64,000 nucleotides of DNA from Echiichthys vipera (lineage: Eukaryota; Chordata; Actinopteri; Perciformes; Trachinidae): assembly GCA_963691815.1 (NCBI GenBank), contig OY829648.1:25288917-25352916 (forward strand), in the 5' to 3' direction. The notes beneath the pieces are model-generated. The model was not told where the DNA came from, searched no databases, and was given only the letters and a program-made list of their open reading frames with translations. The translations under genes were made by a program, and so were the position numbers. Of this stretch, positions 26,601-36,559 are shown in pieces (the first letter of the stretch is position 1; the number at the start of each line of letters is the position of its first letter).

Positions 26601-27600
26601 CTGAGCCCTTAGTGTGCGTTTCAGTGTCTCTCCTGGGTCTTCCTCACTGCTTTGAGGTTCCTGGTGTAACATACAACAAAAATGACAAACAGCAACAGCA
26701 AGACTGCGTTCTGCAAACTCTACTTCTATTCACACTGCTATTTAGCACAGCTGGAAAGGGGTTCGTTGGAAGAAGGAAGGGAATAAATTAGTGTTGAGCA
26801 GCCAGCAGCACAAACAGGAGGGCACACAGCCTACAGGCTATGGTACTGACTCTAAACTACAACTTTAAATATTAAATCTACTGCTGACACCAACCTTCAT
26901 CGTAGTCTGCAGTTTCTCCTCACTCAATTTGGTAGACGGAACCAGAGCCTATCAAGTATATAATTACATTTACTAAAGCGTTAGCAGCTCTTCCACTTGT
27001 GTTCCTGACTTTGAGTGTGTCAGCAGGACTCAACAAGGCGACGGCTCTTGCTGCTTGTTTGTGCTGGAGGAACTCTGGTGCTACTGTCAGACCACCGAAA
27101 CAACGTACGATATGTGTATCTGGAGTAATATTCACTTAGGAGCTTTATGACTGTACCTGAATGTCGTCCTCATGTTTGTTTTTTACCAAAGTGTCTTGCA
27201 AAGCACGTCGTTTCTTCCGCAGTTTTTCTCTAATATCACTAGAACAGAAAGAGAGGCGGTCAGATAGAGCTAACGTTAGCTTAGAGAGCTAACGTGGCAT
27301 CTCAGAAACATACACTTACAGCCGAAGCTAACTGCATGAAAGTGGTTAGCTGCAAAAAACAAACATAGCCTCCTCGGTGTAGCTGAGGCAAAAACAGTGA
27401 GGATACCTTGAGGAGGCCAGGGTGGCGAGTAGTCTTCCTAAGAAAAGTGCAGAAAGTCAGTCCAGTCCCAGACCACTGTTGTTGTGGTCTAAGCTGGTCT
27501 CTATTATAACCAGCTAACTTGCTACAGTGTATCAATGTTGCACTCCTGCGCTCGTATAGCTTGTGTCCAAATTTAGTTCACCTCACGATAGTTCTCTCCT
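10162..27600 (-). CDS. cc2d2a: CC2D2A, ciliary transition-zone protein
   Basis: Exons 5' to 3': 27156-27238, 26895-26948, 26580-26660, 26322-26469, 25530-25621, 25304-25405, 25133-25213, 24857-25051, 24568-24727, 24317-24453, 24088-24219, 20896-21105, 20676-20782, 20422-20562, 20064-20220, 19170-19441, 18702-18879, 18417-18570, 18092-18239, 16622-16822, 16371-16566, 16166-16258, 15984-16075, 14649-14816, 14499-14556, 14282-14391, 13523-13619, 13325-13423, 13026-13202, 12768-12782 (optional), 12410-12613, 12197-12286, 12000-12113, 11199-11333, 10940-11062, 10798-10856, 10542-10719, 10162-10347 (TGA 10162-10164). They encode about 1675 residues (human about 1620). CC2D2A belongs to the MKS/B9 complex at the ciliary transition zone; human loss causes Joubert and Meckel syndromes. 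The N-terminal third is acidic and coiled-coil, a Lys-rich run begins exon 19170-19441, a C2 domain starts near residue 1090, and a transglutaminase-like region ends the protein (FALAVYVHPYPNNVLSVWVY). The start codon is unresolved. Confidence 0.93.
10720..10939 (-). other. Two consecutive GC-AG introns of CC2D2A
   Basis: The introns at 10857-10939 and 10720-10797 flank the 59-nt exon 10798-10856. Both have the donor GCAAGT (complement of 10934-10939 and of 10792-10797) after CAA and CAG. Conserved protein sequence (LSSVQ, then PEELVYRRTDKAA, then ELQDRIEKIL) forces both junctions, and no in-phase GT donor is available. Confidence 0.75.
11436..11910. mobile_element. MITE copy A, TTAAAGGTCCC family
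   Basis: Begins TTAAAAGGTCCCATA and ends TATGGGGCCATTAA, imperfect inverted ends with TTAA at both borders. It lies in a CC2D2A intron, carries an internal (TA)n run at 11620-11680, and shares internal stretches (ACAGAAGTCCTGACGG-type, CAGTATTTATATAGC-type) with the copies at 13679 and 59743 in inverted orientation. Confidence 0.75.
12768..12782 (-). CDS. Candidate 15-nt microexon of CC2D2A
   Basis: Fifteen bases encode IKELK between the acceptor CATTTGCTAG and the donor GTAACTG. It sits in the intron between exon 13026-13202 (ending VPGESVREK) and exon 12410-12613 (starting FDSQEEEHLL), both phase 0, so inclusion or skipping keeps the frame. Two TGC motifs lie just upstream of its 3' splice site, as seen at neural SRRM4-dependent microexons. 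Its use is inferred from splice signals only. Confidence 0.45.
13679..14140. mobile_element. MITE copy B, TTAAAGGTCCC family
   Basis: Begins TTAAAGGTCCCTTATTATGC and ends GCATTATGGGACCTTTAA, near-perfect terminal inverted repeats of about 18 bases. TTAA ends suggest a piggyBac-type non-autonomous element. No transposase is encoded. It sits in a CC2D2A intron. Confidence 0.8.
18931..19005. repeat. (CATAA)15 pentanucleotide microsatellite
   Basis: Fifteen uninterrupted CATAA units in the CC2D2A intron between exons 18702-18879 and 19170-19441. Short spurious ORFs there are only translations of this repeat. Confidence 0.97.
19672..19950. mobile_element. MITE-like repeat, GCTGCAACTAACGATT family
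   Basis: Starts TAGTGCTGCAACTAACGATT and ends GATTAGTCATCCGATCATTC, matching the fish-type repeat whose ends read CTGCAACTAACGATT and ATCGATTAATC. It lies in a CC2D2A intron. A related, more diverged copy is at 22470-23155. Confidence 0.65.
21106..24087. other. Long CC2D2A intron
   Basis: The largest intron of this gene (about 3 kb). It holds one repeat copy (22470-23155) and AT-rich unique-looking sequence. I saw no exon with both conserved protein sequence and splice sites inside it. Confidence 0.7.
22470..23155. mobile_element. MITE-like repeat, second GCTGCAACTAACGATT copy
   Basis: The left part has TCGATTAATTTTCAACTATT and nearby ATCGATT motifs; the right part (22965-23155) contains the family's typical stretch around AATATATTTGGGTTGTGGAC and ends AATCGTTAGTTGCATTCC. 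Imperfect inverted ends. The central part is diverged. Confidence 0.55.
25655..26045. mobile_element. hAT-like MITE with perfect 15-bp terminal repeats
   Basis: Starts CAGGGTTCCTACACA and ends TGTGTAGGAACCCTG, an exact 15-base inverted pair. CAGGG ends are typical of hAT-type elements. A clear 8-bp target duplication is not visible. It starts only 34 bases from CC2D2A exon 25530-25621, on that exon's acceptor side, so its TIR borders the splice-acceptor region. Confidence 0.8.
27320..27337 (-). CDS. Candidate CC2D2A start segment (uncertain)
   Basis: An ATG at 27335-27337 is followed after 18 bases by a strong donor (GTAAGTGT, 27312-27319). The first securely coding exon (27156-27238, DIREKLRKKRRALQ) needs a two-base phase at its 5' end if the acceptor at 27239-27240 is used. 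This ATG gives phase 0, so it only works with an alternative acceptor after TATTAG that starts the exon at 27229 (reading MQLASA then REKLRKK). A separate donor (CTCAAG then GTATCC) near 27405 could end a 5'UTR exon. The true initiator therefore stays open. Confidence 0.25.
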
Positions 27601-27624
27601 AACACTCAAACAGGCGCCATTACC

Positions 27625-27637
27625 GCTGCCTAGTAAC
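27625..27637 (-). promoter_or_regulatory. Candidate RFX X-box in CC2D2A promoter
   Basis: On the minus strand the sequence is GTTACTAGGCAGC, which matches the X-box consensus except in the last half-site (GC for AC). It lies within or just upstream of the probable first exon. Two CCAAT boxes on the same strand (complements of ATTGG near 27719 and 27754) lie further upstream. CC2D2A is a ciliary gene, so RFX control is expected. Confidence 0.5.
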
Positions 27638-28644
27638 GAGATAAACTACTCCTCTACCAAACTTGAAAATCTGCACCGAGCACCGGTGATACTGTAAGTC
27701 CCGCCCTACCGTGCTATGATTGGCTAATCGGTAATTCGACGCCTTCTTGTGATTGGACGCTAGTATCAACGCTACTGACGTTCATAGTAATTGTAAGAGT
27801 AATACAAATGTATTTTTAATCCTTATAAAAATGAATTAAAACCATATGTCTTGTGGTGAGAATTACAATTTACATGTGTTGGGTTTTAAAACACATTCTT
27901 TATCCCCTTGGGATGCAGAAGTTCTTTATCTGAACGTACAATGTTCAGCTCTGTGTATCTTGTGAAATACTTTCTATCCTGTAATAGTGTGACGAAGGTT
28001 ATTGCGTGTAATGTGACTAAAGATACTACTTCGCCTTGTATGTCACCCATCTAAACGCTTATTATGTATTCATGTATTGTATAGAATGAGAACTGCCCTG
28101 AGCTCTGGGTCTGTCTCCAGCAGCCTGTTTGTGTGCTCCTTTCTGCAGAAAATGCTTTGAGAAATAAAACCACGAAGAAAAGCCAAGACTTGCTTGTGTC
28201 TAAAATTGTCTACAGAGGGGATGCAACTCAGTTCAACTCTACGCTATTCAACCCTCTGTTCATATAACATTTGCTGCCATAACTTCCAGTAAACATATTA
28301 CACTCAATCTTGAACCATTTGAATCACAAGGGGTTAGAAACATGTGTGAGATAAGAAGATTACTTTTCACATTTAAGAAGTTCAATTTAAATAACACAAT
28401 GTATTTTAATTGATTAGAATACTATGCTTATCTAGTTCTCGTAATGTATGCCTCTTAAAAAGCAGTGGCAATCAAACCGTGACAAATAGCTGGTTGCAGG
28501 TGCATTATTCCTTCAACCCATCACAGACGCATGGTGCTTCTACATACAATCAGTACAAACACAGTTGAGGAACGAAAAATCACAGAGACACCTATGCAAT
28601 GAGGAAACCATAGTCTATCTAGTCGGTGAACAAATGACTGATGG

Positions 28645-28684
28645 GTTGTTGTTGTTGTTGCTGTTGTTGTTGTTGTTGTTGTTG
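28645..28684. repeat. (GTT)n microsatellite
   Basis: GTT tract with one interruption, in the intergenic repeat block. Confidence 0.9.
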
Positions 28685-28730
28685 GTGTTTTCTTTTACAA
28701 ACAGTGTGTAACATAAACGCTTAAGAGTCT

Positions 28731-28830
28731 CCAATTGAATTGAATTGAATTGAATTGCAATTGGTCCAAAATACTGCAGCTCGTGTACTGACTACCAATC
28801 GAAGAGAACATATTTCTACTGCTTTCATGA
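28731..28830 (+). mobile_element. (AATTG)n tract joined to an L2-like LINE fragment
   Basis: An (AATTG)n tract at 28731-28764 is followed by plus-strand sequence translating as LVQNTAARVLTTNRREHIST, the C-terminal reverse-transcriptase motif of fish L2-type LINEs. Only a short fragment remains. Confidence 0.6.
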
Positions 28831-29064
28831 CCATAGGTGAGGGTAGGAATGAAAATTGACCGGTGGATCGAGAGATTTGCCTTCCCACTCAGGTCTCTCT
28901 TCGTCCAGTGAGTGTTGAAGAACACTGACCGACGATGCCATTAGGACCACTTCATCTGCAATAAGCAGAGAAGAGATCCTCAGCCCACCAAACTGCAACC
29001 CCTCCCCACCACGACTACGCCTCAATATCCTGTCCATGAAAATCACAAACAGGATTGTTGACAA
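28830..29064 (-). mobile_element. Decayed LINE reverse transcriptase fragment (minus strand)
   Basis: Minus-strand translation shows SLLIADEVVLMASSVSVLQH, which corresponds to the FADDVVLLASS catalytic region of fish non-LTR reverse transcriptases, with the first Asp and its context already altered. Downstream it jumps to KANLSIHRSIFIPTLTYGHE, a later part of the same domain, so the middle is deleted. Dead copy. Confidence 0.75.
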
Positions 29065-29240
29065 AGCGCACCCTCGTGGAGGCCAACCCCCACCGGGAAA
29101 AAATCCGACTTACTGCAGAGGATCCGGACACAGCTCTCGCTTTGGGTATTGAGAGACTGGATGGCCCTCAGAAGTGACCCCCTCACCCCATACTCCTGCA
29201 GCACCCTCCCACAGTATCAGTCATGACTGAATGAACAAAG

Positions 29241-29465
29241 TTGTGGGTACAAGCGGTCAAAATAGGTTTTCTCAGGAGAGTGGCTGGAGTCTCCCTTAGA
29301 GATAGGCTGAGAAGTTCAGCCATCTGTGAGGAACTCGGAGTAGAGCCGCTGCTCCTTTGCGTTAAAAGGAGCCAGATGAGGTGGTTCGGGCATCTAGTAA
29401 GGATGGCCGCCTCCCTAGGGAGGTGTTCCAGGCACGTCCAGCTGGGAAGGGAAGACCCAGGAGGG
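29241..29465 (+). mobile_element. Decayed LINE C-terminal fragment (plus strand)
   Basis: Plus-strand translation FLRRVAGVSLRDRLRSS followed by ELGVEPLLLCVKRSQMRWFG, the C-terminal end of the same LINE family as the minus-strand piece at 28830-29064, but in opposite orientation. The frame ends soon after. Dead copy. Confidence 0.75.
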
Positions 29466-29538
29466 AGGGATAATACTGTTCCTGATGCTTCTATCCCCTC
29501 TACCTGTATCATTCATGTCTCATCAATGCATGTTACTA

Positions 29539-30440
29539 ATTCAAATTCAAATTCAAATTCAAAAAACTATATTTGTCCCCGGGGGGCAACTTCTTCCCCG
29601 GAGTTGTTTGTGCTTTGTCGTCTCGCAGGTCTCTGCTAATCGTGGTGGTGCCTGCTGCCGTGGTCCTGCATGACGCTTCCTCCAACTTTTATCAATATTA
29701 CTCATATATATTATGATTAGTTTTATAAATGATCAAATGTGTACCCATAAAAACATCATCAGTAATATATCTCATTGTATCACAGCTGTAGCACTACTCA
29801 TCATTGATCATATTTACCACTTAAATTATTAGTATCATTGTCATATTCTATCACCTTAGCTGTTCTCGTTTCTCCTATTCTACTATATTAACTGTCATCA
29901 CATATAAGTCATATTTAAATTACTATAGATATTATTATAGTTACTGTTACTTTTGTGATTGCTTGCATCTCTGGGACTGTCTCTCTGTCTGTCTTTGTGT
30001 CTGTCTTTGTCTCTGTCTGTCTGTCCATCTGCCTGTCAGTCTTGTCACTCTTTCTCTATCCTTTTCTTCCTCCCCAACCAATCAAGAGAGATGGCTGTCC
30101 TCCATAGAGCTGGGTCTGTTCAACGTTCCTGTGTGCACAAGATTGTTGTTGTTGCTCATGGGGGAAATGTTTGGTCTATGTAGATCATAAATAATTCATA
30201 GATGGTGGTCGTTTCCAAGCCTTTTCTAAAATAGGACAGACAGGAAATAAGGGGAGAGAGAGGGGGAGACATGCAGCAAAGGGCCACAGGTTGGAGTCGA
30301 ATCTGCGGTCGCTGCCTCGAGGACCTTCAGCCTCTTTAAATGGGGTGACCGCTTTAAACTCTGTGCCACCGACTGGCCCGTCTTGGGATAACTTTGTTAT
30401 GATCTGGCACTGTAAATAAAATTGAGTTGAATTGAAATGA
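29539..30440. mobile_element. LINE/SINE-type 3' tails, nested
   Basis: An (ATTCAA)n run (29539-29563) precedes TATTTGTCCCCGGGGGGCAA, a fish LINE 3' end. A second element shows GATAACTTTGTTATGATCTG and an ATTGAGTTGAATTG tail at 30388-30440. Between them, about 30215-30385, lies a segment with GCAAAGGGCCACAGG and GCTGCCTCGAGGACC, which looks like a short dispersed repeat inserted into the tail. Exact borders are uncertain. Confidence 0.55.
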
Positions 30441-30801
30441 CGAAACCGCTGGAGGAAAAATACAGCGCATCCAAACCATTCGTCCAGCGGACTGTCAGTC
30501 AAACATATTAGTGACGCAACGGACCAGCCGACTACGGGGTCCGTGAAGCAATAAATGCGCAATGCCAACTGGATATTTACCTCCCTCCCTGTTGTTTTTG
30601 GCAATGTTGCTATGACTGTTGCCAATAAAGTATTACGGCAGACCCGTTTGGACATTTCTTATTGTATTTTGCAATATCTTCGTTACACATGCCTCAGTTT
30701 AACGTTTTGTATAAAGAACCCCCAAACCAAGCGCTACCAGTCAACAATGTTTATTAAGTTATTACTGATCCCACTCCCAGCCAAAACAAATAAATTGTAA
30801 A

Positions 30802-30807
30802 TTTATT
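30802..30807 (-). terminator. C1QTNF7 poly(A) signal
   Basis: TTTATT on the plus strand is AATAAA on the minus strand, about 150 bases past the stop codon. A second one is at 30750-30755. Confidence 0.6.
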
Positions 30808-30953
30808 CAAGCTTTATCAAATAATATAATTTCAAATCAGTAGATAAGTTTCTATATTAATAATCTAGCTAGCAGTACAAACATTTGTATAAAAATATAG
30901 TTTGACAATGTGTAATAAAACAACAGTGAGTAGCAGTTTGTGTTTTCCGGGTT

Positions 30954-33900
30954 CTATGTATAGTCCTCTGCCAGTGTGTCAAAATAGTTTGTGTCTGCAT
31001 AGAGAAGGAAGCCGGAGAACAAGCTGTCAGCCCAGCCAGGGTCTGCAAATAAACCATTCTGGTCATTGAAGAAGATCTCCAGCCACACCTCATCTTCTGG
31101 GTTCAGATACATCACGGTGGACCCAGATGCTACGTCATGGTTCCCCGTATTGGCATCAAAGGTTTTAATGCGATACTGACCATTGTGCACAAGAGCAATG
31201 GCCAGGTGTTTGTTGGCCAGTGTAATGTCATAGGAGAAATAATAAATGCCTGGGTATGCACAGATGAACTTGCCCGTCTGTGGGTTGTAGTGTCCGCCCT
31301 CATCAAACAGGACCTTATTGAACTTGATGGGGGTTTTCTCTGTAGGGTAGCTGCTGGTAATTCCAACAGAAAATGCAGATTTAGGCTGCAGGCTGCCACA
31401 CTTGCAGGTTCCTGCAGTTCCACGTGGCCCTCTTTCCCCATTGTTCCCTTTTTCTCCGTCGGGGCCTGTAGAACCAGGTAGGCCTACATTTCCATTCCCT
31501 CCTGTAGGGCCTCGTTTCCCTGCAGGGCCACGGTCACCTCGGCCTCCAATCTTACCAGTTGGGCCGACTCTGCCCTTCAACCCTGAAACAGAAAAATCCT
31601 GTTGGGATCATTATGTCTTCACAGGCACTGATGAAATAATTTTTTTAATCAAATGAATCAGTTTCTGTTCTGCACTTGTTGACTATTAGTTCCAGTTTAA
31701 GATTCTCACTCATACTTATAGAGTAGAGCATTGCACGGTCAGGCTCCTGCATATGTGAGTGACCTACTGCATCCATACTCCTCAGCTCGCTCACTTAGAT
31801 CAAATATGTTACTGTCTGTCCCACGCACCCTCCTTAAGACCTAGGGTGATGGAGCTCTTGGGTCTGTAGCAGCTAAATTCTGGAATGCTCTGCCTGCACC
31901 CTTATGGTCTGCAGTTGTAGATTCTTTTTAAAGTCAGATAAAGACTTACGGTATCTGTTTCAACAGGTATTTTGTTGAACTGGTGGACCAGGTCAGCTAG
32001 ATATCTAGGTCTTAATCATGTGCTCTGTTTCTTCTGTGTTTGCCCCGTATGTTGCTCTAAGCCCTTGTAAAGCACTTTGTGAGTTTTGTCTGTGAAAAGT
32101 GCTATACAACTACATTCTCCTTACTTACTAATAAAGGCATAGTCCATGGAAACACAAAACCCCACCCAATGTCATGTGTTAAGTCACCCTTGGCACAGAT
32201 CCCCTGTGACATTTGAACAGCACAGTTTAGCTTGATTCAGTCAAACTATCTTACATCCAGTTGACTACACAGCAAATACCCTGGAGCTAAGGAACCATGT
32301 GAATCACTGTGTGTTTGTGCAAACACAAGTGGGCTATTCTGAATATGTAGCTTCATGTTCAGATGGAGGTATGTGTCTGAATTCCTGTTTGGACACATAA
32401 TGGAAAACGCAGGTGGTTTATTTATCACTGGCACATTTATTGCGTTTCAGACAGCATAGATGATATCAATAGTGATTTTGTCGGATTATATTTCCAACTC
32501 TATGGCAGCTTTACTATGTGAAAATTTCACCCTATGATCAATCTAAAAACAGTAAATAAATCTTTGTGAACAGCCATAGATAAATATATTATACTGTACC
32601 ACGCGTACAGTTGAAAGCCCCAGGGAAAAATAGCTTTAGAGCTTTCAGTGTTGAATAAGGTACAGCTAGAAGGCTTTGTTCAAAGGACCTGAGGAGCCTA
32701 ACAAGATTTTAATACAGCATCAGTAAATATACTCTGCAGCAAGACCAGTCCGAGCTCTATGGATGAGGAGAAGGACCTTAAATTTAATCCTAAATGGAAT
32801 TGGAAGCCAGTGAAGTAACATCAGAAACGGGGTGAGAACGTCACAGAGAGAGTATTTTGGCTTTGGCTGGAATAAAAAGCATTACAGTCATCTAAAGCAC
32901 GAATAACCATTTCCAACTCCTGGAAAGATAATCAGGTTTATTTTTACGATATTCCCTCAAGTGAAATTAGCAGGACTGAATAACTGGCCAATGATGGCCA
33001 ATGAACTGAGGTGTTGGAGAACGTTTAGATATCCAGTTACTAACTACAAATAATCTCAGCCAGGAACTTGTGCAGATCAGTTCATTTGAAGGTCACTGGG
33101 CCTAATTTATAAGTATAGTTGTGTATCATCTGTGTGGCAGTGATTATTCAACATGAATAATTAACACACAACCAAATTAACGGTTCAGGTGACCTAAGAG
33201 GAATATGTATAATGAAAATATAACAGGTCTGAGGATTGACCCCTGAGGAACCCCAAAGGTTAAAAGAGCAGGTGGATTCCTTGTCATCAGATGAAAGAAA
33301 TCTTTCAACTTACAAGTAAATCAGACATAGCATAGGATAGCATAGCATGATTAATTGTGTCAAAGAAAGACATCTACAAGTTCTTCAAAAATAATTAAAA
33401 TGGCATCCCCCCCCAAAAAAATCTTAGATTTTAAAGCTGACTTAGAAATAGGTCTGATTTGTATATGTTAGGATCTAGGTGCAGATTCTTTAGAAGGGGT
33501 CGAACTGTGGTAATTTTAAAGGATTAGGGAACAAGAGGGACTGTTTCATAAAAGCAAGCAGAGATGATCCAATAACATTAATGACTAAGTTATCTGGGAG
33601 AGCCAGTGTCAAGGGGGCACATGGAATGGAATCAAATCCCTGACGGAGGGCAATATATAAACAGAAGGGGTACCTTTCAAGGACAGCACCTATTATAGTA
33701 TTGAACTGCCCATGATGTTCATGTTCTTTTGGGGGAGTTGGAAGTCTGATTACAGATTTGTCATTCATCATGAAACCTGCAGAGCGTACTATTCTAAACA
33801 ACTCCTGCATAGTTTGTCTAACACTTCCCTTCATAACCATGCTATTAATGGCAATGAACTGTTCACCGGAACTCATCACTTCATCTTCCCTGTGTCAGCT

Positions 33901-34253
33901 CATGCTCACGCAAGCTGTCAAATAAGGAAACTTTTCCATGCCAGCTTTTCTGTTGCGCAGAGCAGTAGCGTTTATTTTGTCGGCACACATAAACTGCTGT
34001 ATCTGTTTATGTTTTATTATATACCTGTGTCTCCCTTTTCTCCCTTTTCACCCTTCCTGCCATCTCTGCCATCTCTTCCCGGGATACCCACATTCCCATC
34101 TGCTCCTGGGGGCCCGCTAGGACCAGGTTTTCCAGGCAGGCCCGGTGACCCAGGGACACTGCAGATCAGACGCGGTGCTCCTTTCAGTTTGGTCTCAAAC
34201 AGCTGTCCAAAGACACAGTGGCACAGACAGACCACTCCCATCAGCAGCCACAT
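30954..34253 (-). CDS. c1qtnf7: C1QTNF7, secreted C1q/TNF-related protein
   Basis: Two coding exons: 34025-34253 (ATG at 34251-34253, just after an acceptor) and 30954-31582 (TAG 30954-30956). They join in frame (GDTG, then LKGRVG) to 858 bases, 285 residues (human CTRP7 about 289). A signal peptide (MWLLMGVVCLCHCVFG) is followed by a short variable part, a collagen-like Gly-X-Y region at about 35-140 with few interruptions, and a C-terminal C1q domain at about 150-280 (YPGIYYFSYDITL, SGFLLYADTNY). CTRP7 is a secreted trimer-forming adipokine-like protein. C1QTNF2 is the closest alternative, but the neighbours (CC2D2A, CPEB2) match C1QTNF7. The upstream ATG in the same frame at 34278-34280 is in the intron and is not the start. 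The intron (31583-34024) is full of LINE remnants. Confidence 0.94.
31725..32130 (+). mobile_element. L2-like LINE 3' end in C1QTNF7 intron
   Basis: The plus-strand translation contains APAYVSDLLHPYSSARSLRS, the C-terminal end of L2-type reverse transcriptases, then stop codons. It closes with TGTAAAGCACTTTGTGAG and GTGCTATACAACTAC, the usual L2 3' tail. Dead copy, antisense to the gene. Confidence 0.75.
32700..33700 (-). mobile_element. Diverged LINE-derived sequence in C1QTNF7 intron
   Basis: The minus-strand stretch 33490-33700 translates as FDSIPCAPLTLALPDNLVIN and similar, which resembles the DPIP...LP...L region of L2-type reverse transcriptases. The stretch 32740-33300 has further fish-repeat phrases (for example TGACCCCTGAGGAACCCC). 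All reading frames are broken. Borders are approximate. Confidence 0.5.
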
Positions 34254-34261
34254 CTTCAAAT

Positions 34262-36287
34262 CTGTAAATGCAAACAGCACTTTTTTAGAGAACTTTACTC
34301 ACATCTGATGATGCTTGTAGGACATCTCTAATGGCTTTCCACGTGCATATTGGTATTAAACTAAGCTCAGTGCTCAATATATAGCAACATATGTCAAAAT
34401 GATTTTGTGTTTGCTTGATATTTAGAGCAGAGGGGAAACAGAGACGATAAAATCGAACAATTGCACAGAAACAGTGTGTTTATGGTGCCAGACTCTAGAA
34501 CAGGTTGTGACCAGAAATGGGAGCCTGTTATCAGCTTTCACAATGCTGTAAAACACTAACAGTGGTGTTGTCATGGCCGCAGACAGAACAAAAGCACATC
34601 AGTGAATCTAATTTGTGATCAAGTACAGCATGAGGCCAGATGTGACTCTTGTAATAAGACGCAATCGCTATTTGACTCCGTCTCACACGCTGATGTTCTC
34701 ATCCACATCCAGAATTGCATGTTAAAGACCTCAAACAAAACATCTGTCACTGTTCCAAGTCTTCTTTTTTTTTGCCATAACATTCCCAAGTAATGACATA
34801 ACATCCAGCGCAATTTCTGTCAGGGGAACCTAATCATGAGGCACACAGAAACATGATACATGTATGTTACAGGGAGAGAAAGACACAATCTCATCCCATA
34901 TAATTGTATTACACTGACGTAAAATAACCACGAGGGACTACACACACCACTAAATCCACTCTGGCAGATGTTGGACATCAAACATCCCATAATAATGCCA
35001 TTTGTGGAAGCTCACCAAGAAGAAAATCTTGAGGGAGTTTGACCAAATGCAAAGAAAAGTTTAGCTTTAAGATTTATGGATTGCATTAATACACACTCTG
35101 CATATTGACCCACGTGGGTGTGAGATTGTGAGTTTTGCATCTGCTCTTGGCTGTCTTTGTCAGCGGGGGCGTCGGAACATGTGTGTCAGGTTTACAGAGA
35201 AGGATCATCCCCTTTTCTGTCTCTAAAAATAAGTGCCTTTTTTATTGCGACATATTTTCGCTGGTATTACACACATTAGACAAATGATGTGTGTACTAAT
35301 GAGACAGTATACACAGTGAGATAAACAGGAAGGGCATACACACGACAAGAAGACGATGCTTTGTGAAACACACACAGCCGCTCCATGCTGTTAGTGTAGC
35401 ATGTTTTTCATTTTGAGGGTAATGACCTGGCCACAGAGCCAGTGTGAGATCCTCTGAGAGAGAAACCCCGCCCGCCGATTCCGCTCTGCAGCAATGATGT
35501 CAGCATTAGTGAAATGACTATTATTAAAGAAACGGTCCTCTCTTCTCACAGGTGCCTGTGCGTGTGCAGGAGGACATACATGCATGTGAAAAATGCTGGA
35601 TAATATGCGCATGCAACTCATTACATCTTTAAAAAGGGAAATAAGTCATTCATTTCAAAATAAAGCCTTTCCGACTATTCTTTTTTCTGTGTTGATAATA
35701 AGTTTATCTTCCATTTAGGAATTCTTCTTTAAAAATCACATATTTAGCTGTCCGCTGTCTTCTTTATCACAGTGAACAGGTGGAGGACATTATTTTATGT
35801 GCACATTCTACATGTAAAATGAAAAGATTCAGTCTTGGCTACGATTCACTGAAAATGTCTGTGTCCACTTAAAGCAATGGCAGCCTCTATGACGACCTCT
35901 GGCTGTTTGTAATTGATGTCAGACACAAGTTTACCAATAATTCCCCAGGCGGCAGGTGGTTTATAATACCAGGTCATCATGTTAGAAAAGTTTAAAAATA
36001 ACAGATAAGACATTTTTAGACAACTTCTTTTAGGGAATTCACTTACCATGTATATTTAGATGAATGTAATTACACACACAAGCCATGAATGTATACATGT
36101 GGGTACAACATGTACACAAACAATGACACACACACACAGTAAGTCATTTGCAAAGTTATTCACTCGGCAAGTTCTAATGCAAATCTTAAAGACAACAGTG
36201 TTTCTATGACGACCATCATTTTTGTTAATACACTGAATGAAATATGTTCTGTGGTAGTCAACAACAGTACAAACAGAGTAATCTTAC
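34262..36287. other. First C1QTNF7 intron
   Basis: Sequence between the probable non-coding first exon and the first coding exon. A possible extra donor (ACATG, then GTAAGTGAA, near 36045 on the minus strand) could mark an alternative 5'UTR exon. Nothing else coding was seen. Confidence 0.45.
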
Positions 36288-36457
36288 CCCACAGTTGGCA
36301 GCTGTTCATCTCCAAAGCTGATCAGTTTTCTCAGTGTTGAGAGCCTTGGTCCTACCTGTTCAGACTCCGATCTTTTGGATGATTTGACCTCTTGATTAAC
36401 ATGTTATTTGTCTTTTTTTTGTTTTTTCCTGCTGTGCTCTCAGATGTCTGCGTGCAG
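36288..36457 (-). other. Probable non-coding first exon of C1QTNF7
   Basis: Ends in a strong donor (CAACTGTGGG, then GTAAGATT; GT at 36286-36287). Its 5' end is placed about 30 bases after the TATA box. It has no long ORF. C1QTNF7 in mammals also has non-coding first exons. Confidence 0.5.
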
Positions 36458-36484
36458 AGCTCAGCTGCTTCGCTGCTGACAGTG

Positions 36485-36491
36485 TTTTATA
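36485..36491 (-). promoter_or_regulatory. TATA box of the C1QTNF7 promoter
   Basis: TATAAAA on the minus strand (GCATTATAAAACACTG) lies directly next to a CAG/CTG tract at 36494-36528 and upstream of a plausible 5'UTR exon with a good donor. Confidence 0.5.
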
Positions 36492-36492
36492 A

Positions 36493-36493
<1 letters not shown>

Positions 36494-36527
<34 letters not shown>

Positions 36528-36528
36528 T
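36494..36528. repeat. CAG/CTG trinucleotide tract
   Basis: About eleven units, one interrupted by CAA. It lies immediately upstream of the C1QTNF7 TATA box, not in a coding frame I can support. Confidence 0.85.
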
Positions 36529-36559
36529 CTGCACTGAGTCCATCCAACCCTCCCTCCCT

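Noticed and set aside
28070..28200. LTR-like segment ending with AATAAA and a tract resembling R-U5
   Set aside because: No paired repeat, primer-binding site or target duplication could be recognised, so a solo LTR is only a guess.
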